Source: Stutzerimonas azotifigens
Lineage (GTDB): Bacteria; Pseudomonadota; Gammaproteobacteria; Pseudomonadales; Pseudomonadaceae
DNA: 64,000 bases
Direction: 5' to 3'
NCBI RefSeq assembly: GCF_013522725.1
Contig: NZ_JAAMRF010000002.1
Location: 186,001 to 250,000 of the forward strand
The position numbers and the translations under genes were made by a program. The notes beneath the pieces were generated by a model that was given only the letters and a program-made list of their open reading frames with translations, had not been told where the DNA came from and did no database searches. Below are positions 24,290 to 32,199 of the stretch, piece after piece (position 1 is the first letter of the stretch; each line of letters opens with the position of its first letter).

Positions 24290-26251
24290 TCATTGTCCGA
24301 CCGCGGTATCGTCTTCGGCGGCGGTTGGCGCATGCCAGGCCAGTAGACCATGGCCGAATGCGTAACTCGCGCCTTGGAAAAGCCCTATGTCGCGGCGCAC
24401 CAGCGGGTCGCTGCGATCTGCCGCGTGTTCCTGGCTATGACCCAAGGCATCGTCGTGGAGGCGAATCGCCTGGCGGGGGCTGAGAATGGCCAAATCCTTA
24501 CCGTCGTAGAAACCAAGGTGCTGGTAGGTACCAATCAGCGCGCGGCCCGGTGCCGGGTTGTCGAGTAGCAGGTTGCGGCCGAAGAAGGTCGAGGTGTAGT
24601 CCAGGTTCAGCAGCCCGAGCAGGGTGGGGGCAATGTCGATCTGGCTGGCGAGGGTGTCGATTTCCCGAGGCGCGACGTGCTTGGGCGAATAGACGAAAAG
24701 CGGGATGTGATAGTTGGCAACCGGCAGATCCTCCTTGCCGGCGCTGCCTGCACAGTGGTCGGCGACGAAGATGAACAGAGTGTCGTCGAACCATGGCTTA
24801 TTGCGAGCCTTGGAGAGAAAGTCACCGATCGCCCAGTCGGTGTATTTGACCGCGCCCTCGCGACCCCGACCTGAAGGTATGTCGATGCGACCGTCCGGGT
24901 AGGTATATGGACGGTGGTTGGAAGTGGTCATCAGTTGCAGCAGGATCGGTTTTCCGGCGGCGTGATCGGCATCGGCGAGCGCGAGCGTCTGATTGAACAG
25001 GTCTTCGTCGGACATGCCCCAGGCATTGGTGAACCGGATGTCGCGCTCGGCCACGCTGCTCTGGTCGACGATGCGGTAGCCGTTACCGCTGAAGAAAGCG
25101 TTCATGTTGTCGAAGTAACCACGTCCGCCATAGACGAAGACGCTGTCGTAGCCGCGGCTCGACATCTGTTGGCCGAGGCTGGCGTAGCCGGTTTCCCGTC
25201 CGATACGCTTGACGATCGAGCGGCCCGGTGTAGGCGGCACCGACAGAGTGATGGCCTCCAGGCCTCGGTCGGTGCGGGTACCGGTGGCATAGACGTTGCT
25301 GAAGAACAGGCTCTGGCGGCGCAGCTCGTCAAGGTTTGGCGTTAGGCCTCGGTTGTCGCCGAAACTGCCCAGGTACTTGGCACTGAGGCTTTCGACGGTC
25401 ACCAGCACTACGTTGAGCTGGCGAGTCTGTCCTGGGTTGTCGATATGCCGGCGGATATCCAGCGCGTCGTGGTCCATGAATCGGGCGTTGGGCTCGGCCA
25501 GTTCCTGGCGCAGCATCGCACCGACTTCCGCTTCGGGCAGGGTGGCGTAGAACTGTGGGTAATCCAGTTCGTTGTTGCGGAAGGCGGCGAAGAACTGATA
25601 CGGCCCGTTTGCAGCCAGCTCTCGCTGGTAGGCGTTGCCGCCCAGACCACGCGGTGCGTCCTGTCCAAGCATGCCCAGGCACAGCCCGAATAGGGCGATG
25701 GACGCGGCGGCCAAGGCTCCTCGGCTCCGCCAGCTAGCCAGCGGTGTGGCTAATGCCGCCTCGGTAAATGGATGCAACAGCACTGCACCGGCTGCGGCAA
25801 TGGTGGCTAGCGCGGCCAATAGCGGATAGATCGGATAGGACTCGAGGATGTTGTTGAGTACCTCGTCGGAATAGACGAGGTAGTCGACCGCGATGAAGTT
25901 GAAGCGTACGCCGAACTCATCCCAGAACAGCCACTCGGCTACCGCCGTAAAGATCATCGCGAACAGGCTCACCGCGACCAGCGCATGCATAAGGCGGCGA
26001 TGATTCCGGCGGCGCCATAGCCAGGCGGGGCACAGCAACAGGTAGAGTGCCAGCGGTAGCGCGGCGTAGCAGAGAAAACCCAGGTCATAGACCAACCCGA
26101 TGCCGAACAGGCGCGGCAGGTCACCGGGCCCGATGGCGGCATCGCTCAGGTGTGTGAGCAGAAGCACGCTGCGGGTCAGGGTAAAAACGCCGAGCCAAGT
26201 CGACAGGAGTAGGAGCAGAAAGCGGGTTTGAGCAACTCGAAGGCGGGGCAT
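24290..26251 (-). CDS. LtaS-like phosphoglycerol transferase/sulfatase-family protein
   Basis: This 653-residue protein has five N-terminal membrane helices and a periplasmic alkaline-phosphatase-superfamily domain from about residue 275. Metal-site and catalytic elements are visible: Glu287 in VTVESLSAKYLG, the nucleophile region ATGTRTDRGLEA (probable Thr327), SNHRPYTYP and FVADHCAG. COG1368 enzymes move phosphoglycerol or related head groups from phosphatidylglycerol onto glycans or lipids, releasing diacylglycerol. The gene is divergent from colR and carries a ColR-like site upstream. It is co-oriented with a PAP2 phosphatase gene. The acceptor is unknown; LPS or periplasmic glucans are candidates. 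Confidence 0.88.
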   Translation of the reverse strand: MPRLRVAQTRFLLLLLSTWLGVFTLTRSVLLLTHLSDAAIGPGDLPRLFGIGLVYDLGFLCYAALPLALYLLLCPAWLWRRRNHRRLMHALVAVSLFAMIFTAVAEWLFWDEFGVRFNFIAVDYLVYSDEVLNNILESYPIYPLLAALATIAAAGAVLLHPFTEAALATPLASWRSRGALAAASIALFGLCLGMLGQDAPRGLGGNAYQRELAANGPYQFFAAFRNNELDYPQFYATLPEAEVGAMLRQELAEPNARFMDHDALDIRRHIDNPGQTRQLNVVLVTVESLSAKYLGSFGDNRGLTPNLDELRRQSLFFSNVYATGTRTDRGLEAITLSVPPTPGRSIVKRIGRETGYASLGQQMSSRGYDSVFVYGGRGYFDNMNAFFSGNGYRIVDQSSVAERDIRFTNAWGMSDEDLFNQTLALADADHAAGKPILLQLMTTSNHRPYTYPDGRIDIPSGRGREGAVKYTDWAIGDFLSKARNKPWFDDTLFIFVADHCAGSAGKEDLPVANYHIPLFVYSPKHVAPREIDTLASQIDIAPTLLGLLNLDYTSTFFGRNLLLDNPAPGRALIGTYQHLGFYDGKDLAILSPRQAIRLHDDALGHSQEHAADRSDPLVRRDIGLFQGASYAFGHGLLAWHAPTAAEDDTAVGQ

Positions 26252-26308
26252 CGTCAGTCCTCCTTGAAATGGATGGCCGCGAGTCTGCCGAGGGCCTTGT
26301 CAGTGGCT

Positions 26309-26336
26309 CGTCAAGGCAATGTGAAAAATACGTCAA
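26309..26336 (-). promoter_or_regulatory. colR box: ColR-like operator upstream of the LtaS-like gene
   Basis: Read on the minus strand this is TTGACG, then 16 bases with the core TTTTTCACATT, then TTGACG. It matches the site at 28363-28390 in 26 of 28 positions and points toward the LtaS-like gene, 58 bases from its start. The two-hexamer direct repeat fits an OmpR-family dimer site. Confidence 0.7.
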
Positions 26337-26424
26337 TCGACGAGGCGAACATTTTTCTTCATGCTGAGCAGTCCGGTCGGGGCCATGCCGTCCCTTCGCT
26401 ACGAGACTCTGGTGAGGAGTGCGC

Positions 26425-27108
26425 ATGCGCATACTGGTTATCGAAGACAACCGCGACATCCTTGCTAACGTGCTCGACTACCTGCAGCTCAAAGGCTATG
26501 GCGTCGACTGCGCTCAGGATGGATTGAGCGGCCTGCACCTGGCGGCAACCGAACACTACGACTTGATCGTGCTGGACATCATGCTGCCCGGAATCGACGG
26601 CTATCAGCTGTGCCGCAGGCTGCGAGAAGACGCCCGACGTGACACGCCGATAATCATGCTGACTGCCCGCGATACCCTTGACGACCGGCTGCTGGGGCTG
26701 AATGCAGGCGCCGACGACTATCTGGTCAAACCCTTCGCGCTCTCCGAACTGGTAGCCCGCATTGAAGCGGTGTTGCGTCGCAGCCAGGGCAACCGCAAAC
26801 GCCAGCTGCAGGTAGGCGACCTGCGCTATGACCTCGATACCCTGCAAATTACCCGTGCCGGTCAGCCGCTTCGACTCAATCCGATCGGTCTCAAACTCCT
26901 GGCGCTGCTGATGCAGAGGAGCCCCGCAGTAGTTCGTCGCGAGGCCCTTGAAGAGGCTTTGTGGGGAGACGACAGCCCCGACAGCGACAGCTTGCGCAGC
27001 CACGTCCACCAGCTGCGTCAAGTGCTGGACAAGCCGTTCGATAAGCCGTTGCTACACACCATCCATGGCGTAGGCTTCCGTCTGGCGGAACTGTCCGATG
27101 CTGGCTAA
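26425..27108 (+). CDS. colR: ColR response regulator (OmpR family)
   Basis: This 227-residue regulator has a receiver domain with Asp51 (LIVLDIMLPG) and Lys in LVKPFAL. An OmpR-type winged helix follows, with DSDSLRSHVHQLRQVLDKPF as the recognition region. The sequence closely resembles the ColR proteins I know from pseudomonads, including AQDGLSGLHLAATEHYDLIV. ColRS controls outer-membrane and LPS-modifying genes and responds to excess metals in P. putida. GAGGAG lies five bases before the ATG at 26425; a GTG two codons upstream is less likely. The 3' end overlaps colS by 11 bases. Confidence 0.85.
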   Translation: MRILVIEDNRDILANVLDYLQLKGYGVDCAQDGLSGLHLAATEHYDLIVLDIMLPGIDGYQLCRRLREDARRDTPIIMLTARDTLDDRLLGLNAGADDYLVKPFALSELVARIEAVLRRSQGNRKRQLQVGDLRYDLDTLQITRAGQPLRLNPIGLKLLALLMQRSPAVVRREALEEALWGDDSPDSDSLRSHVHQLRQVLDKPFDKPLLHTIHGVGFRLAELSDAG

Positions 27109-28366
27109 GCAGCCGCTGTCGCGGCGCATCGTTATCGCCTTTACGCTGATGACATTGATAGTCAGCGGCGCTTTTGCGCTGAGCATCGTCGGCATCGTGC
27201 ACTTCATCGAAGAGCACCTGGTTTCCGAAGAACTGGACCGGGAGCTGGATATTGTCATCCACCAGGACCTGCGCCACGGGCGAGCGCCTCGGGTGGACTC
27301 GCGCACCCGCTTTTTTGCCTCGAGCCTACCGCAATACACCATACCGGATCGGTTCGCCACGGTACCGGAAGGTTTCTCCGAAGTGGTCGATGGAGATCAG
27401 GCGTTCTATGTGTACACGCGCGATCTGGCTGGCAATCGCTACACGCTGGTCCAGGAGCAGCATGAGTTTGAATCTCGCGAGCAGATTTTGTTCGACGTAG
27501 TGCTGGCGGGCTTTCTGCTCAGCGTTGCCGTTGCCGCAGGGCTTGGTTGGCTGGTGGCGCGCAAGGTGATGGCGCCGGTTACGCGGCTGGCCTCTCAAGT
27601 ACGTCACCGGGACCAGCTCCTTCCTCTGGCGCCGCCTCTTTCGCCGGAATACGCCGATGACGAGGTCGGTCACCTGGCCGCGGCGTTCGATTCCACGCTC
27701 GGGGATTTGCGTCGCTCCCTGGAGCGCGAGCGCCTGTTCACGAGCGACGTCAGTCATGAGTTGCGCACGCCTCTGATGGTGATCGCCAGCTCCTGCGAAT
27801 TGCTGGAAGCCGGCCCGCTGAGTGCGCGCGAGCGCGAGCAGGTCGACCGTATCGGTCGAGCCGCCGAGGAGATGCGCGATCTTGTGCAGACTTTCTTGAT
27901 CCTCGCCCGGGCTCGGGACGAAGGCTCAACCCAGGTCGGCAGTGCGACGCTGGCTAGCGTTGCCGACGAACAGGCCAGGCGCTGGGCGCCACTAATCGAA
28001 GCCAAGGGGCTGAAGTTCGAGCTGGTGCAAGAGGGACTTGACGAGGTGCGCCACAACCTCACCTTCCTGCGTACGGTGCTTTCTAACCTGTTGCGCAACG
28101 CCCTGCATTACACCAATTCGGGATGCGTGAGACTGGTGCTCGAGGCAGGCGGTTTCCGGGTAGAAGACACCGGTATGGGTATTCCGACGGGGGAGCAGGA
28201 CCGCATGTTCCAGCCCTTCGTGCGCGGTGAACAGGCACGCGGGGAGGGGCTTGGACTTGGGCTCTCGCTGGTCAAGCGGATCTGCGCGTACCAAGGCTGG
28301 ACCGTTGGCGTGGAGCCAGGCGCAAACGGTGGCAGCTGCTTCCGGGTACGCCTGGGTGCCGTTTGA
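27098..28366 (+). CDS. colS: ColS sensor histidine kinase
   Basis: This 422-residue sensor has two membrane helices (about 11-33 and 136-157) around a roughly 100-residue periplasmic loop. HAMP, HisKA with His220 in DVSHELRTPLM and an HATPase ending in GLGLGLSLVKRI follow. The loop holds acidic motifs, including E120-x-x-E123 and E125-x-x-E128. An ExxE motif is known to bind iron or zinc in P. putida ColS, so metal sensing is plausible. The gene overlaps colR. Its stop codon lies inside the downstream ColR-like operator. Confidence 0.85.
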   Translation: MLAKQPLSRRIVIAFTLMTLIVSGAFALSIVGIVHFIEEHLVSEELDRELDIVIHQDLRHGRAPRVDSRTRFFASSLPQYTIPDRFATVPEGFSEVVDGDQAFYVYTRDLAGNRYTLVQEQHEFESREQILFDVVLAGFLLSVAVAAGLGWLVARKVMAPVTRLASQVRHRDQLLPLAPPLSPEYADDEVGHLAAAFDSTLGDLRRSLERERLFTSDVSHELRTPLMVIASSCELLEAGPLSAREREQVDRIGRAAEEMRDLVQTFLILARARDEGSTQVGSATLASVADEQARRWAPLIEAKGLKFELVQEGLDEVRHNLTFLRTVLSNLLRNALHYTNSGCVRLVLEAGGFRVEDTGMGIPTGEQDRMFQPFVRGEQARGEGLGLGLSLVKRICAYQGWTVGVEPGANGGSCFRVRLGAV

Positions 28367-28390
28367 CGTTTTTTTCACATTCCCTTGACG
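28363..28390 (+). promoter_or_regulatory. colR box: ColR-like operator upstream of the methyltransferase operon
   Basis: TTGACG, 16 bases containing TTTTTTTCACATT, then TTGACG, overlapping the colS stop codon. It differs from the 26309-26336 site at only two positions and points toward the methyltransferase gene, whose ATG is 56 bases downstream. This suggests a separate ColR-controlled promoter within the cluster. Confidence 0.7.
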
Positions 28391-28445
28391 GCGGCTTGAT
28401 GCTGCGCTCGATAACTTGACGGCATCCCTCCAACGGAGCGCTGTC

Positions 28446-29135
28446 ATGTCATCGTCCCAACCCATCGAACTGGATTTTTCCCGCAAGTACGACCGCAAGC
28501 ACGCGCTGGCATATTACGACAAGCACCAGGACGGGCTCGCTCGGCGTCTCTCGCATTGGCGTGATGAGCAGGTGGCGCGCCGTGCGTTGAAGCTCGCCGG
28601 TGAGCCCGACCTGGTGCTCGATCTTCCCTGCGGTGCCGGCCGGTTCTGGCCGCTGTTGGCCGAGCAGCCGAACCGGGTGATCCTCGCCGCCGACAACTCC
28701 GACGACATGTTGGCCATCGCGCTGGATTCGCAGCCCGCCGAGGTGGTGGAGCGGGTCGAGGCGTTCCGTACGTCCGCGTTTGCCATCGATCTGCCGGACA
28801 ACGCCGTGGACAACATCTTCTGCATGCGTCTGCTGCATCACGTGGCCGACAGCTCGCATCGCCTGGCCATGCTGCGCGAGTTCCATCGGGTCACGCGCGA
28901 CAGCCTGATCGTCTCGCTCTGGGTGGATGGCAACTTCAAGGCCTGGAAACGCAGCCGACTCGAGCGTCGTCGCGCTGCCGAAGGGAGGTCGTCGCAAAAT
29001 AAGAACCGGTTCGTCGTGCCCTCGGGGCGTATCGAGCAAGAGTTTCAAGCGGTTGGTTTCAAGGTTGTGGGAAGCCTGGATTTCCTTCCCGGCTACGCCA
29101 TGTGGCGCACTTACGTACTGCGTAAGGAGGCCTGA
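28446..29135 (+). CDS. Class I SAM-dependent methyltransferase (ColRS-linked)
   Basis: This 229-residue protein has a Rossmann-type SAM fold: motif I LVLDLPCGAGRFWPLL, then ILAADNSDDML and DNIFCMRLLHHV. The C-terminus, GRIEQEFQAVGFKVVG, is typical of small-molecule or LPS-core methyltransferases of the ColRS regulon. The start at 28446 has CGGAGCG upstream. It is followed after two bases by the InaA-like kinase gene, opening a four-gene coupled operon. The substrate is unknown; a role in LPS or envelope modification is inferred from regulation and neighbours. Confidence 0.82.
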   Translation: MSSSQPIELDFSRKYDRKHALAYYDKHQDGLARRLSHWRDEQVARRALKLAGEPDLVLDLPCGAGRFWPLLAEQPNRVILAADNSDDMLAIALDSQPAEVVERVEAFRTSAFAIDLPDNAVDNIFCMRLLHHVADSSHRLAMLREFHRVTRDSLIVSLWVDGNFKAWKRSRLERRRAAEGRSSQNKNRFVVPSGRIEQEFQAVGFKVVGSLDFLPGYAMWRTYVLRKEA

Positions 29136-29137
29136 AC

Positions 29138-29851
29138 ATGGCCCAGTTGATTGCAGCAGGCGCGCCGGCGCGGAGCACAGATGTCTTCGACCGTTGGTGG
29201 AGCCTGCAGGGCGCCTGGGTAGAGGCGCCGAACCAGCGTCGTGGCGGCGAAAGCGGGGTGCAGCGCGTCCAACTGCGGGGAAGCGGTGAGGTCCTCTATC
29301 TCAAGCGTCAACATGAGCACCTGTACCGCTCACTGACCAGGCCATTTGGCGCGCCAACGGCGCTGCGCGAACAGCGTGCGCTTCAGGCGCTTGAGACGCT
29401 TGGCGTGCGGGTGCCGCGCCTGGTCTATTGCGGGGCGCGCAAGGAGGCCGGCCACTGGCGCGCGCTGCTGATTACCGAAGCGCTCGAAGGCTTTATCGAC
29501 CTTGACCAGTGGTACGCCGAGGGGATGCCCGAATACGTTGGCCCCGAAGCCCAGCAGGCCATGTTGCGCCAGCTCGGCGCGACCTTGGCCCGGCTGCACC
29601 GAGGCCGTTGGCAGCATGGTTGCCTTTACGGCAAGCACGTGTTCGTCAACGCGCGGTCGTTCGACCGCGACGGTGTGGTCGAGGTCGCGCTGCTGGATCT
29701 GGAAAAGAGTCGCCGTCGCGCCCGGGTATCGACGGCTTCGCGGCGTGATATCGAACAGCTGCAGCGACATCGTGATGGCATGCCTGACGCGGACTGGGCG
29801 TGCCTACTCGAGCATTATCGCTTCCATCTGGCGCGCGGTAGCCGGCCATGA
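29138..29851 (+). CDS. InaA/WaaP-like lipopolysaccharide kinase family protein
   Basis: This 237-residue protein belongs to the Kdo/WaaP kinase superfamily. The N-terminal lobe has LYLKRQHEHLYRSL with the likely ATP-binding Lys. The catalytic loop is HGCLYGKHVFVN, and the metal-binding Asp lies in VALLDLEKSRRR. InaA proteins of pseudomonads are induced with ColRS and are thought to phosphorylate LPS core or a similar substrate. It is coupled at both ends: two bases after the methyltransferase gene and an ATGA overlap with dgkA. Confidence 0.85.
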   Translation: MAQLIAAGAPARSTDVFDRWWSLQGAWVEAPNQRRGGESGVQRVQLRGSGEVLYLKRQHEHLYRSLTRPFGAPTALREQRALQALETLGVRVPRLVYCGARKEAGHWRALLITEALEGFIDLDQWYAEGMPEYVGPEAQQAMLRQLGATLARLHRGRWQHGCLYGKHVFVNARSFDRDGVVEVALLDLEKSRRRARVSTASRRDIEQLQRHRDGMPDADWACLLEHYRFHLARGSRP

Positions 29852-30234
29852 CCCCAGAGCCGGAGCTTGGCAACCATTGGCGCAAGGGGCGCGCCGGTTT
29901 TGGACGCATCCTCGATGCGGTGGGCTATTCCCTAGCCGGACTACACGCTGCCTACGTGGGTGAGGCAGCCTTTCGCCAGTTGCTGTGGCTCGCCGTGCTC
30001 CTGATCCCTATCGCATTCTGGCTGCATGTCAGCAGACTGGAGCGGGCGATGTTGATCGCCGTGGTGCTGCTGGCCTTGTTGGTAGAACTGCTCAATTCGG
30101 CCATCGAGGCGGTGGTGGATCGTATTTCCCTGACGCTGCATCCACTGTCGAAACAAGCCAAGGACATGGGCAGCGCGGCGCAGATGGTCGCGTTGGTGAT
30201 CATCGCGGCGGTGTGGGGGCTGATCCTGCTATGA
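29848..30234 (+). CDS. dgkA: Diacylglycerol kinase
   Basis: This 128-residue inner-membrane protein has three helices and the catalytic segment ELLNSAIEAVVDRI of DgkA. A conserved KQAKDMGSAAQMVAL follows. It phosphorylates diacylglycerol to phosphatidic acid, recycling the lipid left when phospholipid head groups are transferred to glycans or lipid A. Its place in a putative ColR-controlled operon, opposite an LtaS-like transferase under the same operator, makes biochemical sense. It overlaps the kinase gene before it and the lipoprotein gene after it, each by ATGA. Another dgkA copy may exist elsewhere in the genome. Confidence 0.93.
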   Translation: MTPEPELGNHWRKGRAGFGRILDAVGYSLAGLHAAYVGEAAFRQLLWLAVLLIPIAFWLHVSRLERAMLIAVVLLALLVELLNSAIEAVVDRISLTLHPLSKQAKDMGSAAQMVALVIIAAVWGLILL

Positions 30235-30587
30235 AACCCCGGAAACTACGGTCCATGCCGCTTATCATGGCGTTTTTACTGGGCGGATGCGCTGGCAGCC
30301 ACAACGTAGCCGAGAGTAAACAGCCGGCACTCGCCGATGGGCATTCAGACGGTTGTCGCGGTGGTCGCCAGGCAGGTGGTGAAGGCAGGGCGTTCACCAG
30401 GGATGATTCTCGTGCGGAACGCGAGCCGCTTTACGCGCGGGGCTGGGACGAAGGCTATCTGGACTGCCAGTCCTCTGCCCAGCGCGTGCAATTGGATGAG
30501 CGGTTCGAGCTACTGAACGAGCAGCGCGACCGAGAGTGGAGGCACCACGTGGATCAGTCTATGGGGCGGGCTTTCCGCAGACGTTAG
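30231..30587 (+). CDS. Small lipoprotein closing the ColRS-linked operon
   Basis: This 118-residue protein has a lipoprotein signal (MPLIMAFLLGGC, lipobox LGGC). A hydrophilic mature part rich in Gly, Arg and Asp follows, with YARGWDEGYLDCQSSAQRVQ and a coiled C-terminal region. The ATG at 30231 overlaps the dgkA stop. A second ATG at 30255 gives a shorter signal peptide. The GW-DEGY-DC segment resembles YfhG-like small lipoproteins but I cannot name a family. It is probably envelope-located and co-expressed with the methyltransferase, kinase and DgkA. Confidence 0.72.
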   Translation: MKPRKLRSMPLIMAFLLGGCAGSHNVAESKQPALADGHSDGCRGGRQAGGEGRAFTRDDSRAEREPLYARGWDEGYLDCQSSAQRVQLDERFELLNEQRDREWRHHVDQSMGRAFRRR

Positions 30588-30769
30588 CTACATTCCCGGT
30601 CTAATCGGAGCATTCTCGGCGAAACAGCTGCCCAGGCATTGGAAGCATGGACTGAATCACATCTGGCTGCATCCGCAGGCCGAGCGATAGACTGTGCACG
30701 AACAGCGGTGCGCCCTGAATGTCCATGAGGTAGTGCCGTCCTCTCACGTTCCAAGAACCTCTATCGACG

Positions 30770-31201
30770 ATGCGAATCCTTCTGGTTGAAGACGACCCGA
30801 TCCTGGCCCTTACCGTTGCCTCCCAACTCACTGCTGAAGGGCACGAGGTGGCGGGTCCCGCCTACGATGTGGCCGAAGCCCTGATGCTTGCAGCTGGCCA
30901 GGAGGCCGATCTGGCCTTGGTGGATATCAACCTCGCCGGCTGCGACGAAGGCATCGGCCTGGCTCGGCAGCTGCGCGATCATCATGGGATCGCCTCGCTG
31001 TTCGTCAGCGGGCAGCTGATGGTGGCACGCGGCAGCGGCGATGCCGCGGTCGGCTTGTTGCGCAAACCCTATCGGCCCGACGACCTGAACCGCAGCGTCC
31101 TTATCGTCGAGGCGCTGCTGCAGGGGCGCGAACCCTCGGTGCCGTTGCCGGTGGCGCTGGAAATCTTCGACAGGCCGCAACCGGGCAGGACAGGGAAATG
31201 A
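30770..31201 (+). CDS. Response regulator, receiver domain with short tail
   Basis: This 143-residue protein is a receiver domain with VEDDP near the start, phospho-acceptor Asp52 in LVDINLAG and Lys in LRKPYRP. A proline-rich tail follows. It has no DNA-binding domain. This receiver type commonly pairs with HWE/HisKA_2 kinases, and the next gene encodes one, with an ATGA overlap. The pair probably forms a short phosphorelay controlling a downstream partner not in view. The preceding 180 bases show no clear gene. Confidence 0.87.
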   Translation: MRILLVEDDPILALTVASQLTAEGHEVAGPAYDVAEALMLAAGQEADLALVDINLAGCDEGIGLARQLRDHHGIASLFVSGQLMVARGSGDAAVGLLRKPYRPDDLNRSVLIVEALLQGREPSVPLPVALEIFDRPQPGRTGK

Positions 31202-32199
31202 CGCAGATTGAAGGCATACCCGCGGGCCTGAATCCGGCAGACATGGGCGAGCGCGAGTTTCGCGAACTCGCCGACAACGCCCCGGTGATGATCTGGCGCT
31301 CGAGACCGGACAAGCTTTGCGACTGGTTCAACCGACCCTGGCAGGACTTTGCCGGCAAGAGCCAGGCGCAGCTGTTCGGCTACGGCTGGGCCGAGGACGT
31401 GCACCCGGACGATTTCGACCGCTGCGTGTCCATCTACCAGACCGCTTTCGATGCACGCGAACCCTTCACCATGCCGTATCGCCTCAAGCGTCACGACGGC
31501 GTCTACCGTTGGCTGCTCGACAACGGCGCGCCGTACTACCGCAACGGCACCTTTGCCGGTTACTTCGGCAGCTGTATCGACATCACCGAGCAACGCGACT
31601 TGGAAGATCACCAGCGCGTGCTGCTGGCCGAACTCAATCACCGCGTCAAGAACAACCTGCAGCTGATCATCGCCTTCCTCCAGCTCTCCAAGAACCAGGC
31701 GCTGGGCGACGAGGCGAAAACCTTGTTGCAGGCCGCCATCAGCCGCGTTCATGGCGTCGGAGCTGTGCAGGAAGAGCTGCACCGCAACAGCAGCGGCACG
31801 GTTGATCTGGGCGATTACCTACCGAATCTGACGCGCGCGATCATCAGCGCCGAAAGCGGCGGGACGGCGATGCTGACCGCACAGACCCAGTCGGTTCCGG
31901 TCTCGTTCCAACTGGCCTCGAACCTGGGGTTGATCGTCAATGAGCTGGTCATCAACGCGATCAAGCACGGCAACGCCGACGAGGTGCGCCTGCAGGTGCG
32001 TCGGCTCGATGAGACCAATGCCGAGGTCTCGCTGAGCGACGCCGGTCGCGGTTTCGGTGATGCGCTACCAGAGACAGGGACGAGTGCAGGTGATCGTGGT
32101 CAGGCGCTGATGGCTGCGCTGGCGCGCCGCTGCGGCGCCCGGCTGACACGTGAGAACCGTGACGGTGCCCAGGTTACCTTGATCTTTCCCATCGCCTAG
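31198..32199 (+). CDS. PAS-domain HisKA_2/HWE-type sensor kinase
   Basis: This soluble 333-residue kinase has a PAS/PAC domain (about 20-135: DNAPVMIWRSRPDKLCDWFN...DITEQRD). A HisKA_2 dimerisation domain with His148 in ELNHRVKNNLQLI and an HATPase with NELVINAIKHG follow. HisKA_2 kinases are common in light and general-stress signalling. The PAS sequence lacks a LOV cysteine motif, so the signal is unknown. It is coupled to the receiver gene before it. Its stop overlaps the convergent methyltransferase-like gene by four bases. Confidence 0.88.
   Translation: MTQIEGIPAGLNPADMGEREFRELADNAPVMIWRSRPDKLCDWFNRPWQDFAGKSQAQLFGYGWAEDVHPDDFDRCVSIYQTAFDAREPFTMPYRLKRHDGVYRWLLDNGAPYYRNGTFAGYFGSCIDITEQRDLEDHQRVLLAELNHRVKNNLQLIIAFLQLSKNQALGDEAKTLLQAAISRVHGVGAVQEELHRNSSGTVDLGDYLPNLTRAIISAESGGTAMLTAQTQSVPVSFQLASNLGLIVNELVINAIKHGNADEVRLQVRRLDETNAEVSLSDAGRGFGDALPETGTSAGDRGQALMAALARRCGARLTRENRDGAQVTLIFPIA

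Noticed and set aside
23522..30587. ColRS neighbourhood considered as a defence island
   Set aside because: All genes have envelope-lipid or LPS-related families and a shared ColR-like operator; nothing resembles nuclease, NTPase or abortive-infection modules.
30601..30726. A 41-codon minus-strand frame (MDIQGAPLFVHS...) upstream of the receiver gene
   Set aside because: No ribosome site at a usable distance and no recognisable similarity; kept out as probable chance.
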